This document shows positions 26,953 to 34,246 of a DNA stretch of 64,000 bases, one piece after another. The notes below the pieces were generated by a model, which was not told where the DNA came from, did not search any database, and saw nothing but the letters and a program-made list of their open reading frames with translations. The DNA comes from JBMNPT01 sp050943735. GTDB taxonomy: Bacteria; Bacillota; Clostridia; Oscillospirales; RGIG577. Location: positions 14,891-78,890 of the forward strand of contig JBMNPT010000010.1 of assembly GCA_050943735.1 (NCBI GenBank). Reading direction: 5' to 3'. A program made the translations under genes and the position numbers. How positions within the stretch are numbered: position 1 is the stretch's first letter; each line of letters begins with the position of its first letter.

Positions 26953-26981
26953 TTTACTAGCGGTGGGATTTTTAGTATAAT
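26953..26981 (+). promoter_or_regulatory. Promoter of nrdR
   Basis: TTTACT (26953-26958), 17 bases, TATAAT (26976-26981), 38 bases before nrdR. Confidence 0.7.
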
Positions 26982-27018
26982 AGAACCATAGTAGACGGAA
27001 GCAAAGGAGGAAGCGGTC

Positions 27019-27480
27019 ATGAAGTGTCCATTTTGCGGATTCGCAGAGAGTAAAGTGGTGGATTCCCGTCCAACGGATGAAGGCGGCAGCATTCGCCGCA
27101 GAAGAGAATGCATTGGCTGCGGAAAACGGTTTACCACTTATGAGATCATTGAGCAGCTGCCTATTATTGTGGTGAAAAAGGACAAAACCCGGCAGACCTA
27201 TGATCGCAACAAATTGATGAATGGGCTCATGCGGGCCTGCGAAAAACGGCCAGTGGCTATGAGCGATTTGGAGGCGCTGGTGACAGAGGTGGAAAATACT
27301 CTGTACAATTCGCTGGACCGGGAAGTTACCACTGACAAGATCGGCGAATTGGTGATGAACAAGCTCAAGGATCTGGATGATGTGGCCTATGTGCGTTTTG
27401 CCTCGGTATACCGTCAGTTTAAGGATATCAACACCTTTATGGAAGAACTGAACAAGCTGCTGGAGGACAAAAAGAGATGA
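27019..27480 (+). CDS. nrdR: Transcriptional repressor NrdR
   Basis: A 153-aa repressor of ribonucleotide reductase genes. The N-terminal zinc ribbon (CPFCG...CIGCGKRF) with RPTDEGGSIRRRREC is followed by an ATP-cone domain (about 50-140: VVKKDKTRQTYDRNKLMNGL) that senses ATP/dATP. The usual length is about 150. The stop overlaps the next gene as ATGA. Confidence 0.95.
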   Translation: MKCPFCGFAESKVVDSRPTDEGGSIRRRRECIGCGKRFTTYEIIEQLPIIVVKKDKTRQTYDRNKLMNGLMRACEKRPVAMSDLEALVTEVENTLYNSLDREVTTDKIGELVMNKLKDLDDVAYVRFASVYRQFKDINTFMEELNKLLEDKKR

Positions 27481-28316
27481 TTGACCTCCATGTACATACC
27501 AGTTGTTCGGATGGTGATCGAACACCGGAGCAGCTCATTGATTTGTGCGTGGAAAGCGGAGTGGAAGTGGTGTCCATCACCGATCATGATACGGTGAGCG
27601 GCGTGGACCGGGCCCGCAAACAGGGTATAGAAAAGGGTGTGCGGGTGATTCCTGGGATTGAAATGTCCACCGTTTGGCAGCAGCGGGAGGTTCATCTGGT
27701 AGGACTGTTTGTTGAGGAAAAACATCCCCAATTGCTGGAATATTGCCGTTGGGCAGGGAACGAGAGGGACCACCGGGGAAGAGCCATGATTGCCCGATTG
27801 CGGGAACTGGGGATTTCCATTACCTCTCAGGAAGAAGAGGACAGCTGTTCCTCTCGTGCCAGAATGGGAATGCTTTTGATCCAAAAGGGTGTGGTTTCCG
27901 ATATGCGCTCGGCATTTCGTCAGTATCTCAGCCGGGAGGGCAAGGCCTATGTGGACAAAGAGAGAATTCCCATTGAAAACGCCATTGGCGTGATTCATCA
28001 GGCCGGCGGGTTGGCTGTTTTGGCCCATCTCAGCACCATCAGCACCCATGAGGACACTTTGCGGAAAATGGTATCACAGCTGAAAGATCGGGGACTGGAT
28101 GGCATTGAATGCTATTACAGTGAATACAGCTGGAATTTTTCTCGGTTTTGTCAGCGCCTGGCGGATGAATTGGATTTGGCAAAATCCGGCGGCAGTGATT
28201 TCCATGGCGACAGCAAACGAGGATTGCAGCTGGGCCGAGGCTATGGAGGACTCAACATTCCACTATCTGCTCTACGCAGTCTGGAACAACGGAAAAAACA
28301 AAATGATTGCACATAA
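27477..28316 (+). CDS. PHP-domain phosphoesterase
   Basis: A 279-aa PHP protein. Metal ligands: DLHVHTSCSDGD at the N-terminus, ITDHDTVSG, the E of PGIEMS, AVLAHL and SGGSDFHGD near the end. This matches the RNase AM/3',5'-nucleotide bisphosphate phosphatase group (YciV/TrpH-like), which degrades short oligonucleotides or pAp; the precise substrate is inferred. Translationally coupled to nrdR. Confidence 0.88.
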   Translation: MIDLHVHTSCSDGDRTPEQLIDLCVESGVEVVSITDHDTVSGVDRARKQGIEKGVRVIPGIEMSTVWQQREVHLVGLFVEEKHPQLLEYCRWAGNERDHRGRAMIARLRELGISITSQEEEDSCSSRARMGMLLIQKGVVSDMRSAFRQYLSREGKAYVDKERIPIENAIGVIHQAGGLAVLAHLSTISTHEDTLRKMVSQLKDRGLDGIECYYSEYSWNFSRFCQRLADELDLAKSGGSDFHGDSKRGLQLGRGYGGLNIPLSALRSLEQRKKQNDCT

Positions 28317-28353
28317 AAAATCCCCCTGGGCTCAAAGTCCTGGGGGATTTTTT
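28315..28353. terminator. Bidirectional terminator between convergent genes
   Basis: AAAAAATCCCCC and GGGGGATTTTTT flank an inner partly paired loop. The stem has A/T-runs on both sides, serving the PHP gene on the plus strand and the DUF4363 gene on the minus strand. Confidence 0.88.
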
Positions 28354-28732
28354 ATAGCAGATTGGCAGAATCCAGCATTTCGTCGGAAAGAATACAGTAT
28401 ACTTGCAGCCGCAGCTGAGCGGCTCCTGATAAAATCAGTGCCCGGTCCTGAGCCATCAGATAGGCTTTGAGCCGATGCACGCAAAAGGAAACTTCCAGCA
28501 CGCCGTCGTGGGGCAAAAAGGTATAGTAGATCCGAGAGGTCTGTTGCCATCGGGCGTCGAAATCCTCCAGTTCCAGAGCGGCCTGCTGATATTCTTCCAG
28601 CATGCAGAGAGATTCAATGTGGTATGCCTGCCGGGAAAACTCATGGGTGGTGGTATCCACATACAGATAGGAGCCCCAGGCCAGGACAGTCATAAGCAGC
28701 AAAAGCGACAGTGCGGAAAGAAAGGATTTCAT
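28352..28732 (-). CDS. DUF4363 family protein
   Basis: A 126-aa protein with one N-terminal membrane helix (about 4-24), then a mostly helical extracytoplasmic domain. It fits the DUF4363 family, which in clostridia usually sits right behind a DUF421 gene, as here; its start overlaps the DUF421 stop by four bases. The function is unknown. Confidence 0.8.
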   Translation of the reverse strand: MKSFLSALSLLLLMTVLAWGSYLYVDTTTHEFSRQAYHIESLCMLEEYQQAALELEDFDARWQQTSRIYYTFLPHDGVLEVSFCVHRLKAYLMAQDRALILSGAAQLRLQVYCILSDEMLDSANLL

Positions 28733-29418
28733 GATTTTGCCTCCTTTGCCTGCCGGGGAATCACCGTCACCTGGCCTTTTTCATCACAGCTCATGTAGAG
28801 GGCCTGACGGTGGGAACGCAATCCCGCTTTGCGCAGCTGATGGCACAGCCAGGATTCATCCTTGCCCAGCATCTGCAGATTATAGCGGTTGATTTTTCCG
28901 CCGCTGATGATCAAAAAGGGAAGATCCTGTTGCTGGGGAGTCAGTTTCAAATCCTGTACCGTAGGGGGCTCATATTGTTCATAGCAAAAGACCGACAATT
29001 GACCGTTGGTTTCCAAAATGGCATACCGTACTTGCTGGATATCCAGCACATCTTTTAGCCTCAGTTCTTTCAGCAGGTCATCCATGTTGAGACGGACCTT
29101 TTCCAGTTCTTTCTGGTCAATTTTCCCGTTGTGAATGAGGATACTGGGCCGGCCGGCTAGCAATTCCCGGATTCGGCAGCTTTTGAGGGAAAAGAAGGAG
29201 AGTATAACCTCTAGAGCCAGCAGTGTCACCACAGGCAAAACTCCGGACAGCAGCGGCATGTTTACATCTCCGATGGGGGTGGAAGCCACTTCGGCCAGCA
29301 ATAGGGAAATGGCCAGTTCGTCGGGCTGCATTTCACCAATTTGCCGTTTGCCCATTACTCGCATGGCCAGTACCAGTGTCAGATACACAATGATACTGCG
29401 CAGAAATAATACACCCAT
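28729..29418 (-). CDS. DUF421 (YetF-type) membrane protein
   Basis: A 229-aa protein with three N-terminal membrane helices (about 5-80) containing MRVMGKRQIGEMQPDEL. A conserved C-terminal domain follows (GRPSILIHNGKIDQKELEKVRLNMDDLL, then VRYAILETNGQLSVF). This is the DUF421/YetF architecture. Related proteins affect spore or envelope traits in bacilli, but the biochemical role is unknown. Confidence 0.9.
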   Translation of the reverse strand: MGVLFLRSIIVYLTLVLAMRVMGKRQIGEMQPDELAISLLLAEVASTPIGDVNMPLLSGVLPVVTLLALEVILSFFSLKSCRIRELLAGRPSILIHNGKIDQKELEKVRLNMDDLLKELRLKDVLDIQQVRYAILETNGQLSVFCYEQYEPPTVQDLKLTPQQQDLPFLIISGGKINRYNLQMLGKDESWLCHQLRKAGLRSHRQALYMSCDEKGQVTVIPRQAKEAKS

Positions 29419-29462
29419 ACTACACCGCCTTCCTGCTGGCAGTGTGCCCCATAGGAGGAAAA

Positions 29463-29960
29463 TTATGCGTTTTTGACCCCATCGATGTGTAGACAGCGCA
29501 TTTCCTTGAATATGTAGCTGGACAATGGGCGTTGGTGGGCATCCTGATCATGGGTGGTGACCGAGATGGAGGGAGAAAGGGGATTGCCCTGCAGCCGGGT
29601 CACCAGCAAACTGTGGTAAAATCGTCCGTTGCCATCTCCCAATTGGATGATATCTCCCAATTCCAGTTGTTCAGGCTGCACGGCATGTCCGTAGGGACCT
29701 CGTTCATGGGAAGAAGTGAGGTAATTCCACAGATAAGGCACTCCGGACCAGGCGGGAGCCCGGCGATGCAGACTCACATAGTACCACCCAAAGGTTTCCC
29801 GGGGGTCCATGACTCCTCCACCAGCCAATAGGCATTGGGAGATAAAATTGGTACAATCGCCTCCCAGCAGGGCAAAGTCGGTAAAACGTGGGTTGCGATC
29901 GTAGGCCCAACGGGCGGCATAGGCCAGTGCGGCTGAACGGTCATAGGGAAAGGTGCTCAT
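29463..29960 (-). CDS. Amidase_6-type putative amidase
   Basis: A 165-aa protein with the Amidase_6 (PF12671) pattern: RSAALAYAARWAYDRNPRF, GGDCTNFISQCLLAGG with the likely nucleophile Cys, W/Y-rich middle, LGDIIQL and HSLLVT with the likely catalytic His. Relatives are NlpC/P60-like thiol hydrolases, often spore-associated. No signal peptide is visible. It is 45 bases upstream of the DUF421 gene on the same strand. Confidence 0.85.
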   Translation of the reverse strand: MSTFPYDRSAALAYAARWAYDRNPRFTDFALLGGDCTNFISQCLLAGGGVMDPRETFGWYYVSLHRRAPAWSGVPYLWNYLTSSHERGPYGHAVQPEQLELGDIIQLGDGNGRFYHSLLVTRLQGNPLSPSISVTTHDQDAHQRPLSSYIFKEMRCLHIDGVKNA

Positions 29961-30046
29961 AAATTTTCAACTCCTGTTCAAAACGGTTCATCAAATTCAA
30001 AAAAACAGCCATACTACACCTGAGAAAACAAAACAGGTGGGCTAGT

Positions 30047-30490
30047 ATGAAGCAATGGCAAAAATACGGACTGCTGGCGTTGGCCGGTGGAATTGGGTAC
30101 AATGGGGTTGAATTGTTGTGGCGTGGATACAGTCACTGGAGTATGACGGTGACAGGCGGGATTTGCCTGTTGCTTCTTTGGACGCTGCAGCAGCGAATGG
30201 CAGATCAGTCTTTGTGGAAACGCTGTGTGATGGGAATGATCCTGATTACGGCAGTGGAATTTCTGGTGGGATGTGTGGTCAATCTGGTGTTTTGCTGGGA
30301 AGTTTGGGATTACACCGACGCGCCCTGCAATCTGCTGGGACAGGTGTGTCTGCCTTATTCCCTGCTTTGGGGACTGCTGTGCGCGCCGGTATTCTGGGGA
30401 ATGCAGACTCTCGGCCGGCTGAGGCGGGAAAGGAGGAAACCCATCCCCAGACACGGAAAAACGGCGGAGAGCGGTGAGGCCCCGCTTTAG
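30047..30490 (+). CDS. CmpB-type putative ABC transporter permease
   Basis: A 147-aa membrane protein with about four helices (8-25, 33-50, 60-85, 100-125). The segments EFLVGCVVNLVFCWEVWDY and LLGQVCLPYSLLWGLL are characteristic of the PF06541 (ABC_trans_CmpB) family. No ATPase partner is adjacent, so transport is not established. The basic tail (RRERRKP) is cytoplasmic. Two short hairpins without T-runs follow (30481-30500 and 30509-30524). Confidence 0.8.
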   Translation: MKQWQKYGLLALAGGIGYNGVELLWRGYSHWSMTVTGGICLLLLWTLQQRMADQSLWKRCVMGMILITAVEFLVGCVVNLVFCWEVWDYTDAPCNLLGQVCLPYSLLWGLLCAPVFWGMQTLGRLRRERRKPIPRHGKTAESGEAPL

Positions 30491-30532
30491 CATATGCGGG
30501 AGGATGCAGGGGCAGACCTGCCCCATTGCCTG

Positions 30533-30561
30533 TTGTCACCGGGCGCAAAATATGGTATGAT
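30533..30561 (+). promoter_or_regulatory. Promoter of ruvCAB-glmM
   Basis: TTGTCA (30533-30538), 17 bases, TATGAT (30556-30561). Confidence 0.8.
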
Positions 30562-30620
30562 ATATGACAGTATCCATAAAGTGGGAGGGTAGGACCTTCC
30601 CTGGGGAAAAGGAGTTATCC

Positions 30621-31121
30621 ATGATCATTCTGGGAGTGGACCCGGGGATTGCCACCATTGGCACCGGGGTTATCAAATACGAAGGGAATCGCTTTACCAC
30701 CATCTATTACGATTCCATCATCACTCCGCCCAAAATTCCATTGGCAACCAGGCTGTCCATGTTGTACGATGAGCTTACCCGCATCATCCGGACCTATCGG
30801 CCCGAGATGATGGCGGTGGAGGAGCTGTTTTTCAACAACAATGAAAAGACAGCCATTGCTGTGGGGCAGGGGCGCGGAGTGATTTTGCTGTGCGGAGCTC
30901 AGGCGGGACTGCCGGTGTTTGAGTACACCCCACTGCAGATCAAGCAGGCTGTGGTGGGATATGGCAGAGCGGAGAAAAAACAGGTGCAGCTGATGACCAA
31001 GATGCTGTTGGGACTGGAGCGGGTACCTAAACCGGATGATACAGCTGATGCGTTGGCGGTGGCCATCTGTCATGCCCACAGCTACAATCCCAATATGCAG
31101 CGGCAGATGATGCTGCGCTGA
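30621..31121 (+). CDS. ruvC: Holliday junction resolvase RuvC
   Basis: A 166-aa resolvase. The four acidic active-site residues are in GVDPGIATIGTG, AVEELFFNNN and the C-terminal PDDTADALAVAICH. ATG 30621 has AAAAGGAG six bases before it; the frame upstream of it (from 30564) is not needed. First gene of the ruvC-ruvA-ruvB set. Confidence 0.96.
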   Translation: MIILGVDPGIATIGTGVIKYEGNRFTTIYYDSIITPPKIPLATRLSMLYDELTRIIRTYRPEMMAVEELFFNNNEKTAIAVGQGRGVILLCGAQAGLPVFEYTPLQIKQAVVGYGRAEKKQVQLMTKMLLGLERVPKPDDTADALAVAICHAHSYNPNMQRQMMLR

Positions 31122-31131
31122 GGAGGACGCC

Positions 31132-31728
31132 ATGTTTGAATACATAAAAGGAACGGTGACCGGTTCCGGGGAAAATTATCTGGTGCTGGAAACCGGTGGA
31201 ATCGGATATCGGATTTTTACCACCCAGCCCACCATTCAGCGGATGCAGGTGGGGCGTGAGGCGGTGATCTATACCCATCTCTATGTGAGAGAGGATGTGC
31301 TGGACCTGTATGGGATGGACAACCGGGAGGAGATGGGCAGTTTTCGCATGCTGCTGTCGGTGAGCGGAGTGGGCCCCAAAATGGCGTTGTCCATTCTGTC
31401 GGAGCTGCCGGGAGAGAAGGTGGCGCTGGCGGTGGTCACAGACGACACCAAGGCGCTTACCCGGGCCAATGGGGTGGGTCCCAAACTGGCCAAACGGATT
31501 TTGCTGGAGCTGAAAGACAAGATCAAAAACCAAGACCTGCAGGTGGAAAGCAGCGGGGAAACCGGTGATTTCCTGCCCGCACAGGATGCCCGTCAGGAGG
31601 CAGTCAACGCACTCATGGTTCTGGGGTACAGTCGCGGTGAGGCCCAGGAGGCACTCCGGGGGCTGGATGTGGCGCAGATGACGCTGGAGGAGTGCATCAA
31701 GGCGGCGCTCAAGAAAATGATGAAGTAA
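31132..31728 (+). CDS. ruvA: Holliday junction DNA-binding protein RuvA
   Basis: A 198-aa protein: OB domain (IKGTVTGSGENYLVLETGGIGY), tandem helix-hairpin-helix (SVSGVGPKMALSILS and RANGVGPKLAKRILLELKDK) and the C-terminal RuvB-contact domain (REEAVNAL-like, about 150-198). It binds four-way junctions as a tetramer and loads RuvB. Confidence 0.96.
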   Translation: MFEYIKGTVTGSGENYLVLETGGIGYRIFTTQPTIQRMQVGREAVIYTHLYVREDVLDLYGMDNREEMGSFRMLLSVSGVGPKMALSILSELPGEKVALAVVTDDTKALTRANGVGPKLAKRILLELKDKIKNQDLQVESSGETGDFLPAQDARQEAVNALMVLGYSRGEAQEALRGLDVAQMTLEECIKAALKKMMK

Positions 31729-31741
31729 AGGGGGAGGCCCT

Positions 31742-32785
31742 GTGAATCTGGAAAATGAAGATCGGTTTATCACACCCAGTCTTACGTATGAAGACGCGGA
31801 GGTGGAAGGGGGCCTGCGTCCCAAAACACTGGAAGAGTACATCGGTCAGGAAAAGGCCAAGGAAAATCTCAAGGTGTTCATTGAGGCGGCACGGCTCCGG
31901 GGAGAACCGTTGGACCATGTGCTGCTGTATGGCCCGCCCGGATTGGGCAAGACCACATTGGCGGGAATCATCGCCAACGAGATGGGGGTGAACATTCGCA
32001 TCACTTCCGGCCCGGCCATTGAAAAACAGGGAGATCTGGCGGCGTTGCTCACCAATCTCAGTGAGAACGATATTTTATTCATCGACGAAATTCACCGGCT
32101 GAGCCGGAGCGTGGAGGAGATTCTCTACTCTGCCATGGAAGATTACGCGCTGGATATCATCATTGGCAAAGGGCCCTCTGCCCGGTCCATTCGGTTGGAT
32201 TTGCCCAAATTCACCTTGATTGGTGCTACCACCCGGAGCGGCCAGCTGTCCGCGCCGTTGCGGGACCGCTTTGGGGTGATGCTGCGGCTGGAATTGTATT
32301 CTCCTGAGGAGCTCAAGGAGATCATCCAACGAAGCGGACGGATTTTGGGCGTGGAGATGACCGAAGACGGCGCGGCGGAGATTTCCACCCGTAGTCGAGG
32401 AACGCCCCGTGTGGCCAATCGGATGCTCAAGCGGGTGCGGGATTTTGCTCAGGTAATGGGTGACGGCCGGGTGGATAAGGAGATTGCGGATGTGGCGCTC
32501 TCCCGGCTGGAAATTGATAAACTTGGGTTGGACAGTGTGGACCGCCGCATGCTGCGGGTGATCATTCAGAATTTCGGAGGGGGCCCGGTGGGCTTGGATA
32601 CACTGGCCGCTACCATTGGTGAAGAGGGTGTCACCATTGAGGATGTGTATGAGCCCTATTTGCTGCAGCTGGGGTTCCTGAATCGGACGCCCCGGGGTCG
32701 TGTGGCCACTCCGATGGCCTATGCCCATATGAAGCTGCCCTATATGAAGCAGGAAGAAACGGCGGAACAGCAGAGTTTGCTGTGA
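31742..32785 (+). CDS. ruvB: Holliday junction helicase RuvB
   Basis: A 347-aa AAA+ motor. Walker A GPPGLGKTT, Walker B LFIDEIHRLS, sensor GATTRSG and the C-terminal winged helix are present, with the RPKTLEEYIGQEKAKENL start. It begins with GTG 31742 behind GGGGGAGG. Length is typical. Confidence 0.97.
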   Translation: MNLENEDRFITPSLTYEDAEVEGGLRPKTLEEYIGQEKAKENLKVFIEAARLRGEPLDHVLLYGPPGLGKTTLAGIIANEMGVNIRITSGPAIEKQGDLAALLTNLSENDILFIDEIHRLSRSVEEILYSAMEDYALDIIIGKGPSARSIRLDLPKFTLIGATTRSGQLSAPLRDRFGVMLRLELYSPEELKEIIQRSGRILGVEMTEDGAAEISTRSRGTPRVANRMLKRVRDFAQVMGDGRVDKEIADVALSRLEIDKLGLDSVDRRMLRVIIQNFGGGPVGLDTLAATIGEEGVTIEDVYEPYLLQLGFLNRTPRGRVATPMAYAHMKLPYMKQEETAEQQSLL

Positions 32786-32811
32786 GCGAGAGAAATTAAG
32801 GAGAATTCGCA

Positions 32812-34155
32812 ATGGGAAAATTATTCGGAACAGACGGTGTGCGCGGCGTGGTGAATGAGGATCTGGACGGTCTGCTGGCGTACCAACTGGGTATGGCGGG
32901 AGCCTATGTGCTCACCAAGGCCACTCATAAAACACCCACCATCGTCATTGGCAAGGATACCCGGATTTCGGGAGATATGCTGGAGTCAGCCCTGTTGGCG
33001 GGCATCTGCGCTATGGGAGCCAATGTGTTTCTGTTGGGAGTACTGCCCACTCCTGCAGTGGCTTATCTGGTGCGCAAAATGGGCGCTGACGCTGGTGTTA
33101 TGATCTCGGCTTCTCACAATCCCATGGAGCACAATGGGATCAAATTCTTTGATGCCAGCGGCAACAAGCTGTCCGATGCGCTGGAGGAAGAGATTGAGAG
33201 CATTATTTTGGGTACGGGAGAAAAAATCCAGCCCAAGACTGGTGCGGAGATTGGCCGGGTAAAAATGTACCGGCATGGTGTAGATGAGTATGTGGATTTT
33301 GTGGCGTCCACTGTAGATACCGATATTTCCGGCATCAAGTGCATTGTGGACTGTGCCAACGGCAGTGCCAGTACCACAGCCCGCAAGTTGTTTGACAAGC
33401 TGGGCGTGAAGGCGGATATCATCAACTGTGTACCCAACGGCATCAATATCAATGACAATTGTGGCTCTACCCACATTGACCAGGTGGCGGACTATGTACG
33501 GAAGGGCGATTATGATGTTGGGATTGCCTTTGACGGTGACGCGGACCGCTGTTTGATTGTGGATGAAAAGGGCGACTTGGTGGACGGTGATAAAATCATT
33601 GCCGCCTGTGCCTGCCATTTGAAAAAGTTGGGACGGCTGAAGAACAATACCGCTGTGGTGACGGTGCTCACCAACATGGGCTTTTATGAAATGGCTAAGA
33701 AGAACGACATTGATGTGGTGGCCTCCAATGTGGGTGACCGGTATGTGCTGGAGGAAATGCAGAAAGGCGGCTTTGTACTGGGCGGTGAACAGTCGGGGCA
33801 CATCATCTTTTTGGATCACAACAGCACCGGTGATGGCCAGATTACAGCCACACAATTTTTGTCAGTGATGAGCAGCCAGCGAAAGAGTGCCTCTCAGGTG
33901 GCTTCCATCATGACCAATTATCCTCAGGTGATGCGCAATGTGCCGGTGACCCGGGAAGTGAAGGAAAATTACCAGCACGATCCGGAGATTCAAAAGGCCA
34001 TTGAAGAGGTGCGCTGTCAGCTGGGTAAGGAAGGCCGGATTCTGGTGCGGCCCTCCGGTACGGAATCACTGGTGCGGGTGATGATTGAGGGCAAGGACCA
34101 GCAGGAAATTGAACGGCTGGCGGAACAGGTGGCCCAAGTGATTCAGAACAAGTAA
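32812..34155 (+). CDS. glmM: Phosphoglucosamine mutase
   Basis: A 447-aa alpha-D-phosphohexomutase that makes glucosamine-1-P for peptidoglycan. Start motif FGTDGVRG, phosphoserine loop ISASHNPMEHNGIKFF, metal loop AFDGDADRCLIVDE, GGEQSGH substrate loop and RPSGTESLVRVMIEG phosphate site. Last gene of the ruv transcript, with a terminator right behind. Confidence 0.97.
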   Translation: MGKLFGTDGVRGVVNEDLDGLLAYQLGMAGAYVLTKATHKTPTIVIGKDTRISGDMLESALLAGICAMGANVFLLGVLPTPAVAYLVRKMGADAGVMISASHNPMEHNGIKFFDASGNKLSDALEEEIESIILGTGEKIQPKTGAEIGRVKMYRHGVDEYVDFVASTVDTDISGIKCIVDCANGSASTTARKLFDKLGVKADIINCVPNGININDNCGSTHIDQVADYVRKGDYDVGIAFDGDADRCLIVDEKGDLVDGDKIIAACACHLKKLGRLKNNTAVVTVLTNMGFYEMAKKNDIDVVASNVGDRYVLEEMQKGGFVLGGEQSGHIIFLDHNSTGDGQITATQFLSVMSSQRKSASQVASIMTNYPQVMRNVPVTREVKENYQHDPEIQKAIEEVRCQLGKEGRILVRPSGTESLVRVMIEGKDQQEIERLAEQVAQVIQNK

Positions 34156-34167
34156 AAGGAAAACATA

Positions 34168-34202
34168 GAAAAAGACGGCGGTCTCAGACCGTCGTCTTTT
34201 TT
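34168..34202 (+). terminator. Terminator after glmM
   Basis: AAAAGACG(G)CGGT / ACCG(T)CGTCTTTTTT around a short loop, with one wobble pair. Confidence 0.88.
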
Positions 34203-34246
34203 ATATGGACATAAAAAAACAGTCCGCAAACGCGGACTGTTTTTGT